Source: Heracleum sosnowskyi (taxonomy: Eukaryota; Streptophyta; Magnoliopsida; Apiales; Apiaceae). Taken from it: a stretch of 64,000 nucleotides of DNA. Where the stretch lies: contig CM061243.1 of NCBI GenBank assembly GCA_030848705.1, positions 121,482,674-121,546,673 on the forward strand, in the 5' to 3' direction. Positions 46,601 through 57,495 of the stretch are shown one piece after another (position 1 is the first letter of the stretch; each line of letters starts with the position of its first letter). The notes under the pieces are model-generated. The model was not told the origin of the DNA, made no database searches, and saw nothing but the letters and a program-made list of their open reading frames with translations. The position numbers and the translations under genes are program-made.

Positions 46601-47430
46601 ATTAAAGAAGGTACTTCTTGAGTTGATGAATTGACTTGAGCATTTAAAAACTGTTGCACTGAGGCAGGTAGCAACAAGTCTCCAACAACTCCTTTCTTAA
46701 CATCTTTATTTACTAGATCAGTAAATACCCTCTTATGTAATTTAAAACAAGAAACATCTGCTTCAACTACATTTACTCCTTCAACACAATAAGAAAACAA
46801 AAGCTGACAGAATCTAGAAAAATAAACAACTCCTCTATTCTCTGTCATCTTCTCCCCTAAGTTAGTCAAAACAAGTCGTGCAAAATCAAAATGATTATCA
46901 TAAAATAAAGAATACCCGATTTGCAGACTGTCTGTGGGAATAGCATCCCAATTTGTGCATTTCTTTCCAAATGTCCTCGTGATGCAATCGAAGAAGAAAC
47001 TCCATTCCTTGCGCAGAAACGGCCTTTTGAGTTGCCCAATCTTTGTCAATGGCCCAGAGTAGCCAATCTCTCGCATCATTCGTATTAAATCCTCATCACC
47101 CATTCCAACAGTGTAGGAAGGATACTCAGGAAACCCCATTGCAGCTCGAATAGTACCAGCAGTAATAACATACTCTGTTTCTTCAAACTCAAAGATTATG
47201 GATGGGTTCCCAGTTTCACCACCATCATCATAAACCCCTGACTCCCAGAACGCCTTGATTTGTAAACCAGAAAGTTTGGCTGGTTCAACTAAAGCACGCC
47301 CAATCGCTGACTGAGCAAGAAACTTTTGAATCATATGAAATGCTTCTGGTGCGTTTGCAGTGTTTAGTGGTGCGGTATAGTTGTTTGGAACGAACTCTAA
47401 CCCAGACGAAACGAAAGCTGTGGTTGCCAT
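43612..47430 (-). CDS. COPIA-4 ORF3, about 1270 residues, function unknown
   Basis: An open frame downstream of pol; ATG at 47430 (MATTAFVSSGLEFVP) is preferred over 47454. The N-terminal third looks globular (FWESGVYDDGG, TIRAAMGFPEYPSY, FLRKEWSFFFDCITRTFGKK, YSLFYDNHFDFARL). A basic patch follows (KKSKTRAFKRKVRAQ, about 320), then a long acidic, low-complexity middle, a probable coiled coil (about 720-800, KQQAKDSEEIKKRLGKVEEN) and a conserved-looking C-terminus (YFMNDGRVYKVTESDINLKSY, YVLYLLKVKNRNTHNAASVI). No signal peptide or transmembrane helix is evident, so it is env-like only by position. It has no internal stop despite its length, which suggests recent constraint or a very recent insertion. 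I do not recognise a function. Confidence 0.75.
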   Translation of the reverse strand: MATTAFVSSGLEFVPNNYTAPLNTANAPEAFHMIQKFLAQSAIGRALVEPAKLSGLQIKAFWESGVYDDGGETGNPSIIFEFEETEYVITAGTIRAAMGFPEYPSYTVGMGDEDLIRMMREIGYSGPLTKIGQLKRPFLRKEWSFFFDCITRTFGKKCTNWDAIPTDSLQIGYSLFYDNHFDFARLVLTNLGEKMTENRGVVYFSRFCQLLFSYCVEGVNVVEADVSCFKLHKRVFTDLVNKDVKKGVVGDLLLPASVQQFLNAQVNSSTQEVPSLISVNPARGGRTKHMGSKPARISKPSSEAEPSVSPSQRLKKSKTRAFKRKVRAQRPRSEEARVSDSEDEIEDSQTLRKRRKLVATYLFDEEEEAELLVTSEVVIQEAVLRETTMLSEDRANLDESEAPASENEEIVTEYVPQDTPAIVVEEDILNANEDRVFVNTEAHEVFVQEDAANTEAVNLDRINTDANMMDLDIEAPTSKVNDVVEEAATHSDSRVFDFEAHTSIHSDNYTEGVEADQVTDQIEESLATHTEIISCDLDKGEEVNQMIKVTETILDEAVIEKEQEAADELNSENIILEALQQFVVEIVQREAEVFAQVNSDIPEAVEEEKIDEAAQFTAENILTENEADTNEEAGNDAEGSHSHPSIQVSLADDVNSDEAREVNRQTNEHFQNMYYNKWADADCVFSAQRAADFLSDSVKKISNTDVLTSLQATVVQVKSLNNRFDENQQMLTNLRNEVSMKDLTFKSDRTYYYAMLKQQAKDSEEIKKRLGKVEENQNAMSTQLNSISTAIELLTSVLLSDDVKKGESVSKDKCKDTQALRRRDDSTDGGSKENKRKIFAQRQSRTRVNSDRQTNSDKINSGGQSTSKLKSLVVSTNPSTDEEIAAKIFMKEHGKNVTIEDIQAEEQMLAEEHKKNLEAGIYKKKEIKAPRKKEVGISIKENTQQSIQYTRRPVIGNSDKGKGIMIEEPNLNKKFKSTSDIAQVETRLAKSTSDAAQVDDTTKVMTTSDVAQVVQKSTQLPGFSKPKLLEDLKLEAVNFSKTRTILGKEGKDKSGLGSHRERRINTSPMDQSSLAISGIITQENLDMLDSVQMIFHKVLKKEFLLYFMNDGRVYKVTESDINLKSYQELEYVLYLLKVKNRNTHNAASVIREKMLRSKMMLGGGVSSAYIPKYRNAHGKIVEMKRNSAKFRTALGTKVLEFNLESDKAYYIKLGNEMRKNSIYSLRAAIYQTGEFNPELKEVKKIMVEELERAEKKLLSDYIRTVPDIQEIK

Positions 47431-48876
47431 TAGAAGATTTTGAAGAAAGAACAAGTAATTGATGCGAAAGCTTAACAGAGTTTATGTGTAGAAAGGTGTT
47501 TGTGACTATGTGTGTATGATAATAGATGTGTATGAGTAAGATGTGAAAAGTTTAACTGAAGATGTGTGTATTGTATTTAAAAAAAATTAAAGATTAAAAA
47601 CTGAAGAGTTTTTAATCATTAATACACAACTGTCTTACTCCTGGAATCATGTGAATGGGACACGTGTCACACATGCAGTTACTGACAGCAAATAATTGGC
47701 AGTTTCCAATACGCATGCGCAGTAAAAACAGCAATAATCATGTTACACTTTTCTATGCAATTAACCTCTCTCCTCTGTTTAAAACATTCTTGAACAACTT
47801 TCCAATCATACTCTTTTTAAATTTTCAAAACAAATGTCTAATCTCAAAATTATAAAATGTCTGAAACAAAGAAATTATTTTAACCATCAGAGATTAAAAC
47901 AAAGTTACCTCGACATATGTCACACAATACATCAGTGTTTACCATTTATCCTTCTTTGTCAATAAACTCTTTTCTCAATCTATACAGGTGTGAAAATATG
48001 TGTGTGCAATAGCAGAGTTTACCGAAATCAATATTTAGATCATCTCAAAGTGCATAAAATCCACAAACTAAAGCAGTAAAAACTGGTTGCCTAAACTCTC
48101 ATGTATAACATAAAATCTGATTTTATATCTAAACTCTGTATACTGATATCCTTTCATTTGGATATATCTTTTATTTTTTTTTCACCCCATTTATTTATTA
48201 TTTATTATTTTTATTTTTCCAGTAATCAGTGGTTGGCACTAGTCACCAAAAATCAAAGATTTTAGCCCTTATTTCATACAATAAGTTCCTGGATCTTCCT
48301 AGGCACAACATGATCTCAAAGGAATTTGTGCTCTGTTTGGCATCTTTTGATTTGAGGGTGAATTATTTACAATTAAGAATCAGAGTTTAGACTTTTCATC
48401 AGTAAATATAATTAACTTATGAGAGAAAATGCAAACAGCTAATACAGACTCAGTGTATAGGATCAATAAACTAAGAGATGCTATAAATATAGAGACAGTA
48501 TCATGCTGTGTTAACTTACTGCACATATTTGAGATCAGAATTTATACAACTCTTAAGGATTCACAATTACTTACTGAGAATTATGCTTCATACAAATTTC
48601 TTCATTGGTCCATATGTTTCAGACAAAATTACAATCAGAGTATAGCATTAAACTGTAACAATCAGAGTATGACCAACATTTTATGACTAAACGAGTTTAG
48701 CATCAGAGTTTAACCGACAGAGTATGACTGACACTTCACAGAGTTTACTGACAGAATTTAACTGTCAGAGTTTACCATCAGAGTTTAACATGCTGGTGCA
48801 CATAACAGTTAACACATGTAAGAAATCATGAACATAAAAAGCAAACATGTATAGTTTTTTAGTCTAACCCGTATCT
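47431..48876 (-). other. COPIA-4 spacer between pol and ORF3
   Basis: About 1.4 kb without a long frame. Close to ORF3 the minus strand has a TATA-like TTTAAATAC (about 47573-47582) followed by CA-rich sequence like a plant 5' leader, so ORF3 could have its own promoter (inference). The part at 48380-48800 is dense with TCAGAGTTTA words. Confidence 0.5.
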
Positions 48877-51800
48877 CTAGTCAGAACCAGAGATCATTCC
48901 AAGTTCATTTACCAATCTTGTAAAAGTAGCTTCACTCAAAGGTTTGGTGAAGATATCTGCAAGTTGTTGGTCTGTAGACACAAAATGAAGCTCAATGTTC
49001 CCTTCTTCCACATGTTCTCTGATAAAATGATACCTTATGCTGATGTGCTTGGTCATGGAGTGCTGTACTGGATTACCTGTCATAGCAATAGCACTTTGGT
49101 TATCACAGAAAATAGGTATTTTAGAGTACCTTAACCCATAATCCAGCAATTGATTCTTCATCCATAAAATCTGTGCACAACAGCTACCAGCTGCTATATA
49201 CTCTGCTTCTGCTGTGGATGTAGAAATTGACTTCTGTTTCTTGCTATACCAAGAAACCAATCTGTCACCTAAGAATTGACAGCTTCCACTTGTACTTTTT
49301 CTGTCTATCTTACAGCCTGCAAAATCTACATCAGAGTAACCAATTAGCTTAAACTCTGATTCTCTAGGATACCACAAACCCAAGGTTATGGTTCCTTTGA
49401 GATATTTGAAAATCCTTTTTACAGCTGTTAGATGAGGCTCTCTGGGATCTGCTTGAAATCTTGCACAAAGACATGTTGCAAACATGATATCAGGTCTACT
49501 TGCAGTAAGATACAGTAAAGACCCTATCATTCCTCTGTAGTTTGTCATATCTACTGAGGCTCCTGTGTCTTTGTCTAGCTTTGTTTCTGTAGCCATGGGA
49601 GTTGTGGCAGATGAACTATCAAGCATACCAAATTTCTTTAGAAGATTTCTGGTATACTTTGCTTGATTGATAAAAATCCCATCATCTGTTTGCTTGACCT
49701 GTAAGCCTAGAAAATAACTAAGCTCTCCCATCATGCTCATTTGATACCTGGATTGCATAAGCTTTGCAAACTCTTGTGAACCCACTTTCTGAAAGAAATT
49801 GAGCAAGAGTTTCATACCATGCTCTTGGTGCTTGCTTAAGTCCATATAATGCCTTGTCAAGCCTGTAGACATAATCTGGATGCTTGGGATCTACAAATCC
49901 TGGTGGTTGTTCAACAAATACTTCTTCTTCAAGCTTCCCATTGAGAAAAGCACTTTTTACATCCATCTGAAAGACTTTAAACTTCTTGTGTGCAACATAG
50001 GCCAGAAAGATTCTTATGGCCTCCAATCTTGCAACTGGAGCAAAGGTTTCATCATAGTCAATTCCTTCCTGTTGTGAATATCCTTTAGCCACAAGTCTAG
50101 CCTTGTTTCTTGTAATCACACCTTCACTGTCAGTCTTGTTTCTGAAAACCCACTTTGTACCTACTATTGATCTATTCTTTGGTCTAGGTACAAGTGTCCA
50201 GACTTCATTTCTTTCAAATTCATTTAACTCTTCTTGCATTGCTGTAATCCAATTAGCATCTTGAAGAGCTTCCTCCACTTTCTTTGGTTCTGTTTGAGAC
50301 AAGAAAGCATGATACAGACACTCATTATTTGTTGCACTTCTAGTTCTCACACTAGCATCAGGATCTCCAATTATGAGATCAGGTGTGTGTGCCTGTGTCC
50401 ACTTTCTTGCTGTTGGTAAGTGGTTTCTTGCATCATTATTGGATCCTCCCCCTTGATCCATGCTCTCCTGATTCATATGTTGATTTTCTGCATTATCTGA
50501 GGCTCCCCCTGAATTGGATGGTTCAGAGTTTGAACTGTCAGAGTTTGAATCAGTTTCCTCAACTGAATCACTTGCTGTGTCTTGTTGAGCTTCTTCACGC
50601 TCCCCCTCAACTGGTTCTCTATTTTGTTCAATTTGAGAATTTCCAGTTTCTCCAGTATTTACCAGTAGAGGTTCAGAGTATGCTTCGTCAGAGTTTGTCA
50701 GAACCGCTTTATCAGAGTTTGTCGGTACTGCTTCATCAGAGTTTACATCATCAGAGAATAAACCTTCATTTTCAAAACGCAGTTGATCATATCCATTTAA
50801 GTCATCGAGTCCAGTTATTTTCTTATCATCAAATGACACATGTATGGATTCCATGATCACTTTAGTTCTCAGATTGTAGACTCTGAATGCTTTTGTTGAC
50901 AATGGATAGCCAACAAAGATTCCTTCATCAGCTTTTAACTCGAACTTGGTCAACTGTTCAGGATGAGTCTTCAACACAAAGCATTTGCATCCAAATATAT
51001 GAAAATATTTCAAATTTGGCTTCTTATTTTTCACCATCTCATATGGTGTTTTCCCATGCTTGTTGATCAATGTTGCATTTTGAGTAAAACAAGCAGTTTG
51101 AACAGCTTCTGCCCAGAAGTATGTTGGTAATTTTGCTTCATCAAGCATAGTTCTGGCTGCTTCAATTAAAGTTCTGTTCTTCCTTTCAACTACACCATTT
51201 TGCTGTGGAGTTCCAGGTGCAGAAAACTCTTGTTTCACTCCTCTTTCCTTGCAGAAAGCTTCCAGAATTGAGTTTCTGAATTCAGTTCCATTATCACTCC
51301 TTATAATTTTGACTTTGTGCTGTGATCCTTTGTCCAGTAGATTTACATGATCCATCAGAGTTTGAGCAGTTTGATCCTTCTTTGACAAGAAATACACCCA
51401 TGTATATCTAGTATATTCATCAACAATTACTAGAGCATATTTCTTTCTGCCCATGGACATCACATTCACTGGTCCAAAGAGATCAACATGTAGAAGATGA
51501 TAAGGTTCCACTACTGAAGATTCAGATTTGCTCTTGAAAGATGACTTCCTTTGCTTGGCTTTTTGACAAGAATCACATAAGCCATCTAGACTGAGTATTG
51601 ATTTTGGAAGTCCCCTTACAAGATCCTTTCTTATAAGTTCATTTATGTTGTTCAAATTGAGATGAGAGAGCTTCTTATGCCAATTCCAACTCTCTTCATT
51701 TGACATTTTAGCAGTCAGACACACTGTTTTTCCATCAGAGTTTGTTACCAAACTTGCTTCATAAATGTTGTTGCGCCTGTGTCCAACTAGAACAACTTTT

Positions 51801-52102
51801 CCAGTAGATTTACTGATAACTTCACAGTATTCAGTGTGAAAATCTACATGGTTTCCTCTGTCACAGATTTGACTCACAGATAGCAGATTATGCTTAAGTC
51901 CTGAGACTAGAGCTACATTTGTAATGATGACACTTCCAAGATTGATATTTCCATATCCCAGAGTGTGTCCTATGTTGCCATCTCCATAGGAAACCTTTGG
52001 GCCAGCCTTCTCCTTAAAGTCTGATAGCAGGGCTTTATTTCCAGTCATATGTCCTGAGCATCCACTGTCCAAGATAAGTGTGCTCTCTATTATACCCTGC
52101 AA
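48877..52102 (-). pseudogene. COPIA-4 pol, RT catalytic block deleted
   Basis: Frame 52102-49718 carries protease ([11 protein letters not shown]), pre-integrase HKKLSHLNL, integrase ([31 protein letters not shown]) and RT up to [26 protein letters not shown]. It then slips into another frame in which pol continues from [23 protein letters not shown] through RNase H to LADIFTKPL. Between the two (about 49780-49800) relatives have roughly 30 residues including YVDD; that block is absent and the frame is broken. The protein cannot be a working reverse transcriptase. Confidence 0.88.
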
Positions 52103-52115
52103 TCACAAACAAATA

Positions 52116-54446
52116 CTAAGTGTTAGTTTTAAGGACCCAGACTTGCTTGGATCCTTTGTCTTTCTTAACAGTGTTAGTTTTTGCAGCGGAATTACTATCA
52201 ACAGAGTTTAAACTAACATTGTCAGACTTTACACTTGCAGAGTTTGCTCTAACCCACTTCAGATTGGGTTTTAGCTCATAATAGTTGTGATAAATAGCAT
52301 GATAACTCTTGCAAGTATAAATGGAATGCCAAGTGCTCCCACAGTGTGTGCATAAAGTCTGTGGTCTAACCCTAACATAATCATTCTTTACTCCTGAAGT
52401 AGAAGATAAAGAATTGATATTTTTATTCTTTGTGCAGTAATTAGCAAGATGATTAGAACTACCACAATTATAACATGTTTTCCTTGGAGCAGCACCAGTA
52501 GGCAAATGATTATTTCTATTATTTATGACTATCTTTCCATTCCTATTCTTCTTGGACCCTTTTGGTTTCATGGCAGATTTTACCTCTTTCAACTTATGAT
52601 TGAACTGTTTTCCTGTCATCAAGCCAACATTAACTTGTTTTTCACAAGTTTTTACTGGTTTTCTAACAGCTTCTACTTCCATAAGATTTTCTGTTATAAT
52701 ATTTTCCTGTTTTTCACAGGCTTCATCTGATTCCATATCAGCTTCCCTTATTACAACAGATTTTAACTTATTGGATTCAGGAACAAATGTTACAGGAGTT
52801 GAATATGAACTTGTGAATGCTCTAAACTTGATTTTGTCCTGAAATCTAAGTTCATCTTCCTCACTGTACCCTAAGCCTACAGAATCTGTCTGAAACACTT
52901 GATGTGTATCTCTACCAGAATTAGTCCAAGTTTTAATTATTTTTCTTTCTTTCTCTAAATCAGATTCTAGTTGCCTATACCTTTTAAGCAACTCCTGTTC
53001 AACATAAACAGCATCATCTCTTTCTTTTTGAATCTGCTTCATATTCTCAAGTTCTCTTTCAAGAAACTTGCTTCTTTCTTTAAGACTAAGATTCTCAGAT
53101 TTAATTCTCTCATTTTCTAAAGTCTGATCCCTATAGCTAACATGTACGCTTTTCAGATATACTCTTAATTCAGATATATTATCAGTATCATAAGCATAAG
53201 TAGTTAAGGGTACCTTATTTTCAGATGATTCAGTCTCATCTCTGACAGTTGCCATAAGAGCATAATTTTCTCCATCATCAGAGTCTGAAGTATCTGCCCA
53301 GTCTTTGCCTTTAGAGATGAGTGCTTTCTCAGATTTGCCTTTCTTGCACTCTGGGGCATAGTGACCCATCTCCTTACACCTGTAGCACTGGATTTCAGAT
53401 TTATCCTTCTTACCAGATTTGGTCTCCCTTCCATCAGACTTTCTGAAACTTCTCCTTTCAGAGTTTGAATCTTTCCTTGAGAATCTCTTTCCCTTCTTGA
53501 AGTTCTTGAATCCCATCTTCTTGAAGGTCTTCACCATCAATGCAGCCATTTGCATCATCTGTTCTTCATCAGAGTCAGAAGCTTCATCAGAGTTTGAGTC
53601 ATCATCAGAGTTTGATGACTCACTTTCAGATTTAATAACTAAAGCCTTTCCCTTGGCTTTCTTCCTTGATGATTCCTTCTTAATGGGCTTCTCCTCAACT
53701 TTGAGAGCAATAGATTTTGTCTTCTTGCTGGATCTCCTGTTTCTTTGTTCTATCTCAAGTTCATGAGTCTTTAACAATCCATAGATCTCATCAAGATCTG
53801 TATCAGCAAGATCATAATTATCTCTGATTGTTGTTGCCTTCAAATCCCATCTTTTAGGTAGGGATAAGAGAAACTTGAGATTTGACTCTTCAAGGTCATA
53901 TTCTTTGTCAACCAGAGACAGATCATTCAATAATTTGCAAAACCTGTCATAAGTCTCAGTCAAGGTTTCATTAGATCTTGAATCAAAGTGCTCATACTCC
54001 TGTGTGAGTATTGTCTTCCTGTTTTTCTTTATAGCAGTGGTTCCTTGACACCTGACTTCCAAAGCATCCCAGATTTCTTTTGCAGTTTTGCAACCAATCA
54101 CTCTGTTAGACATAACATTATCTAAAGCACTGTGAAGAAGATGTCTAACCTTTGCATCTTTTGCAAGAGATGAGATGTCCTCAGGAGTATAATCTTTCTT
54201 TTCCTTTGGAACAGTCTTTTGTTCTTGACCAGAAACTACAGGGGCTAGCTTGGTTGGATAATGAGGACCATCATTAATTCTGTCAAGATATTCTGGATCT
54301 GTAGCCTCCAGAAACATGGTCATCTTCACCCTCCATATTGGATACTCTACTGGCCTGAGAATTGGAACCCTGATTGTTTCATATCGACTCACAGAATTGG
54401 GCTTAACCTGTTCAGCCTTAGGAGCTGTTTGATTTTCTTCAGACAT
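52116..54446 (-). CDS. COPIA-4 gag, 776 residues
   Basis: Intact frame from ATG 54446 (MSEENQTAPKAEQ). The N-terminal gag domain has YPIWRVKMTMFLEATDPEYL and HLLHSALDNVMSNRVIGCKTAKEIWDAL, followed by an S/D/E-rich stretch, then CCHC knuckle 1 (CYRCKEMGHYAPEC, about 355), a coiled-coil region (about 430-510), knuckle 2 (CYNCGSSNHLANYC, about 660) and a zinc-knuckle-like third motif (CTHCGSTWHSIYTC, about 700). Gag packages RNA in virus-like particles. It ends with a stop 13 nt before the pol frame, which lies in a different phase, so pol expression would need a frameshift or splicing; TTGTGATTGCAG just before pol resembles a splice acceptor. Confidence 0.9.
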   Translation of the reverse strand: MSEENQTAPKAEQVKPNSVSRYETIRVPILRPVEYPIWRVKMTMFLEATDPEYLDRINDGPHYPTKLAPVVSGQEQKTVPKEKKDYTPEDISSLAKDAKVRHLLHSALDNVMSNRVIGCKTAKEIWDALEVRCQGTTAIKKNRKTILTQEYEHFDSRSNETLTETYDRFCKLLNDLSLVDKEYDLEESNLKFLLSLPKRWDLKATTIRDNYDLADTDLDEIYGLLKTHELEIEQRNRRSSKKTKSIALKVEEKPIKKESSRKKAKGKALVIKSESESSNSDDDSNSDEASDSDEEQMMQMAALMVKTFKKMGFKNFKKGKRFSRKDSNSERRSFRKSDGRETKSGKKDKSEIQCYRCKEMGHYAPECKKGKSEKALISKGKDWADTSDSDDGENYALMATVRDETESSENKVPLTTYAYDTDNISELRVYLKSVHVSYRDQTLENERIKSENLSLKERSKFLERELENMKQIQKERDDAVYVEQELLKRYRQLESDLEKERKIIKTWTNSGRDTHQVFQTDSVGLGYSEEDELRFQDKIKFRAFTSSYSTPVTFVPESNKLKSVVIREADMESDEACEKQENIITENLMEVEAVRKPVKTCEKQVNVGLMTGKQFNHKLKEVKSAMKPKGSKKNRNGKIVINNRNNHLPTGAAPRKTCYNCGSSNHLANYCTKNKNINSLSSTSGVKNDYVRVRPQTLCTHCGSTWHSIYTCKSYHAIYHNYYELKPNLKWVRANSASVKSDNVSLNSVDSNSAAKTNTVKKDKGSKQVWVLKTNT

Positions 54447-54509
54447 GATTAATACTGTGTTTGAATCGTAAAACTGTATATATTAAACAGCCTTGGCTTT
54501 GATACCAAT

Positions 54510-55055
54510 TGTTAGGCCGAATACACAATATATAATCAAGTATGTATGAGAATAACAATCAAGAACACAGTTTATGAATCAACAAAAACTGTATTTATAT
54601 TAACAGCTTCTCTCTTTATGATGTTAACGAATCACAAAGAGCTACTAGGTTACAAGAATAATATATTCAATGTTCGCGTCCCTTCTAGGGATAACCTATC
54701 TGTGTTTATATAGTACACAGTTACACAATCCTTATCTAATTGATATTCCTACAAATTAGCTATACAAGTTATATCAATTAAGGATTGCTTCTTATCTTCT
54801 ATTCTGTTTCCTTAGCTGTATCAATATATTCTGCTTCTTTCCATCTTCAGAATATATTGCTTCTAGAATCTTCAATTCAGCACCGACAGCTAATTCAACT
54901 ATCACCCTGTCAGACTTTAAATAAACTCTGACCGGCTTCCTTTAAACTCTTCACCCTGTCAGACTTTAAATAAACTCTGACCGGCTTCTGATAAACTCTG
55001 GTCAGTACCTGTTGCTTAAACACTGATAAACAAACATCAGCAATTTTATCTAACA
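54510..55055 (-). repeat. COPIA-4 5' LTR
   Basis: 546 bp; compared line by line with 42901-43446 I found no difference. The 38-bp duplicated palindromic units are at 54902-54939 and 54951-54988. Confidence 0.95.
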
Positions 55056-55060
55056 GATGA

Positions 55061-57481
55061 AGCACTAAACGCTTTCAAAAGGTTTAGAGCTCTGGTGGAA
55101 AAAGAATCAGAAAAGGACATTAAGGTGCTAAGAACAGATAGAGGCGGAGAATTCTGCTCGAGATAATTTGTGGATTACTGTGAGAACACCAGAATCACAA
55201 GGCATTTCACCGCACCTTACACCCCACAACAAAATGGGGTGGTTGAGCGGAGAAATCGGACAGTTGTAGCAATGGCACGGAGCTTCTTGAAGCAAATGAA
55301 ATTACCATCCACACTTTGGGGAGAAGCCGTTCGTCACTCCATTTTCGTCCTTAATCGACTGCCCACTAAATCACTGTCAGGAGAGACACCCTATGAAGCC
55401 TGGACGAAGAAAAAATCGGATATCAACCACCTACGTGTGTTTGGATGTGTGGCCTATATGAAAGTCCCAAGTGCACATACATCCAAGCTTGATGATCGCA
55501 GTAAAATGGTAGTATACCTTTGAAGAGAACCAGGGATGAAGGCGTGTAGACTGTATGATCAAAACACTGGGAAAGTCTTGATAAGCAGGGATGTTGTCTT
55601 TGAAGAGAGGAAAGCTTGGCATGGGATACACACCAAGAAGACTCACCACTTTGCAAGTCTTTCACTATATCGAGGAATTTTTCAGATGAAGTAAGAGGAA
55701 ATTATGTGGAAGAAGAGGAAGTACCAGTTACATCTAGGAGTGATGGTGCAACACAGACAACAACACTGTCACCATTGTCACCAGAAGAATCTGGTGAAAA
55801 CAGTTCCCAGTTGTCAAGTAACTCTGAAGACTCAAGCAGCACTAGTGAATCATCCAGAAAATTTAGAATGATCAGTGAAATCTATGACGAGACCCAAGAA
55901 GTGGAAGTAGAAAATGAATTGTTGTTGCTGGGAATTGATGAACCTGGAAATTACAAACAGGCTGCAACAGAGAAGGCGTGGAAGGTGGCTATGAAAAATG
56001 AAATAGAAGCCATCGAGAGGAACAACACATGGCGGTTAGTCGAATTACCATCTGGGCACAAACCAATTGGTTTAAAGTTGGTCTACAAGCTCAAACGAGA
56101 TGCAAATGGGGAGATAATTAAGCATAAAACACGGCTCGTAGCAAAGGGTTACGTACAAAAACCAGGCGTTGATTTCAAAAAAGTGTTTGCTCTTGTTACA
56201 CATTTAGAAACAGTGAAGCTCTTATTGGCCTTGGCAGCGAAGAACGGTTGGGAGGTACACCATTTGGATGTGAAATCGGCTTTTCTTAACGGGGAATTGG
56301 AAGAAATAGTGTACGTTTCCCAGCCGGAAGGATTTGTTAAAGAAACTAAGGAACACATGGTGTATCAATTGGTAAAGGCGTTATACGGGCTACGCCAAGC
56401 ACCACGAGCGTGGTATGCTAAACTGAGCAAGTGCCTGAAAATTCTTGGATTCACAAAATGCCCGTATGAACACGCTGTATATATTAGAAGGGAAGGAGGT
56501 GAGGTGCTAATTATCGGGGTATATGTGGATGATTTATTGGTTACAGGAACAAGCATCTCAAATATTATAAAGTTCAAGAATCAGATGAATGAGGAATTTG
56601 AGATGATTGATCTTGGTAAATTGACACATTACCTTGGCATTGAGGTCAGTCAGGAGGAAGGATATATACAGCTTAAGCAAACAGCTTATGCGAGAAAGTT
56701 ACTTGAGAAAGCAGGGTTAGGTGACTGCAACCCGACAAAGTACCCCATGGAGCCGAAGGAGCAGATTGACAAAGATGAAAAAGGGAAGTCAGTTGATTCT
56801 ACATTGTTTAAAAGCTGGGTAGGAGGTCTAAGGTACTTAGTGCACACCTGACCAGATATCGCCTATTCGGTTGGGATTGTTAGCAGGTTTATGGAGCAAC
56901 CAACTACACTTCACCTGAATGCTGTCAAACGAATTCTGAGATACGTAAGAGGAACAATAGAGTATGGACTGGTATACTCAAGAGGGGCTGGAAATTATCT
57001 GCTATCCGGGTATTCGGACAGTGACTTAGGTGGTAATATCGAAGACAGAAGGAGCACTACTGGGATGGTGTTCTATCTAAATGAGAGTCTAATTACATGG
57101 GTCTCACAAAAGCAGCGTTGTGTGGCTCTATCTTCATGTGAAGCCGAGTTCGTGGCAGCTACAACTGCGGCTTGTCAAGGTGTGTGGCTACACAATCTTC
57201 TTACTAAGATAACATATATGTAGCATTGTCCAGTGGTGATTTATATTGACAACAAGTCGGCGATTGATTTGGCCAAAAATCCGGTCTTTCATGGGAGAAG
57301 TAAACATATCGACATTCGTTATCATTTTATCCGTGAGTGTGTTGAGCGTGGGGAAATAATTCTCAAGCATGTAAAAACAGAGGAGCAATGAACAGATGTA
57401 CTGACTAAGGCAATGAGCACTGCAAAGTTTGAAAAGATGCGGAAGTTATTGGGTATCCAAAATATACAAAAAATGGTTTAG
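55061..57481 (+). pseudogene. COPIA-3 integrase C-part, RT and RNase H
   Basis: Resumes right after COPIA-4 with [34 protein letters not shown], then RT (KHKTRLVAKGYVQ, SAFLNGELEE, IGVYVDDLLVTG near 56520) and RNase H (GYSDSDLGGN, SSCEAEFVAATT, IDNKSAIDLAKNP). Stops and a frameshift at about 55167, 55521, 55690, 56849, 57221 and 57388. About 100 residues between the pre-integrase HxLGHV region and the integrase core are missing, a deletion older than COPIA-4. Confidence 0.85.
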
Positions 57482-57495
57482 ATTACAGGGGTATA

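Larger units (their letters stand above)
42901..55055 (-). mobile_element. COPIA-4: 12.2-kb Sirevirus-like copia element with a third ORF
   Basis: 546-bp LTRs that I read as identical, with the 5-bp duplication GATGA. On the minus strand: primer site TGGTATCAAAGCC next to the 5' LTR (about 54490-54508), gag 54446-52116, pol 52102-48877, a 1.4-kb spacer, a third long ORF 47430-43612, then the polypurine tract TTGGGGGAGA at about 43447-43458. Size, long gag with several zinc knuckles and an extra ORF after pol are Sirevirus (SIRE/Maximus) traits; the lineage is inferred from this architecture. The RT active-site block is deleted. Confidence 0.92.

Noticed and set aside
43612..47454. Calling COPIA-4 ORF3 an envelope glycoprotein
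   Set aside because: No signal peptide, transmembrane helix or fusion-type segment is visible; only the position is env-like.
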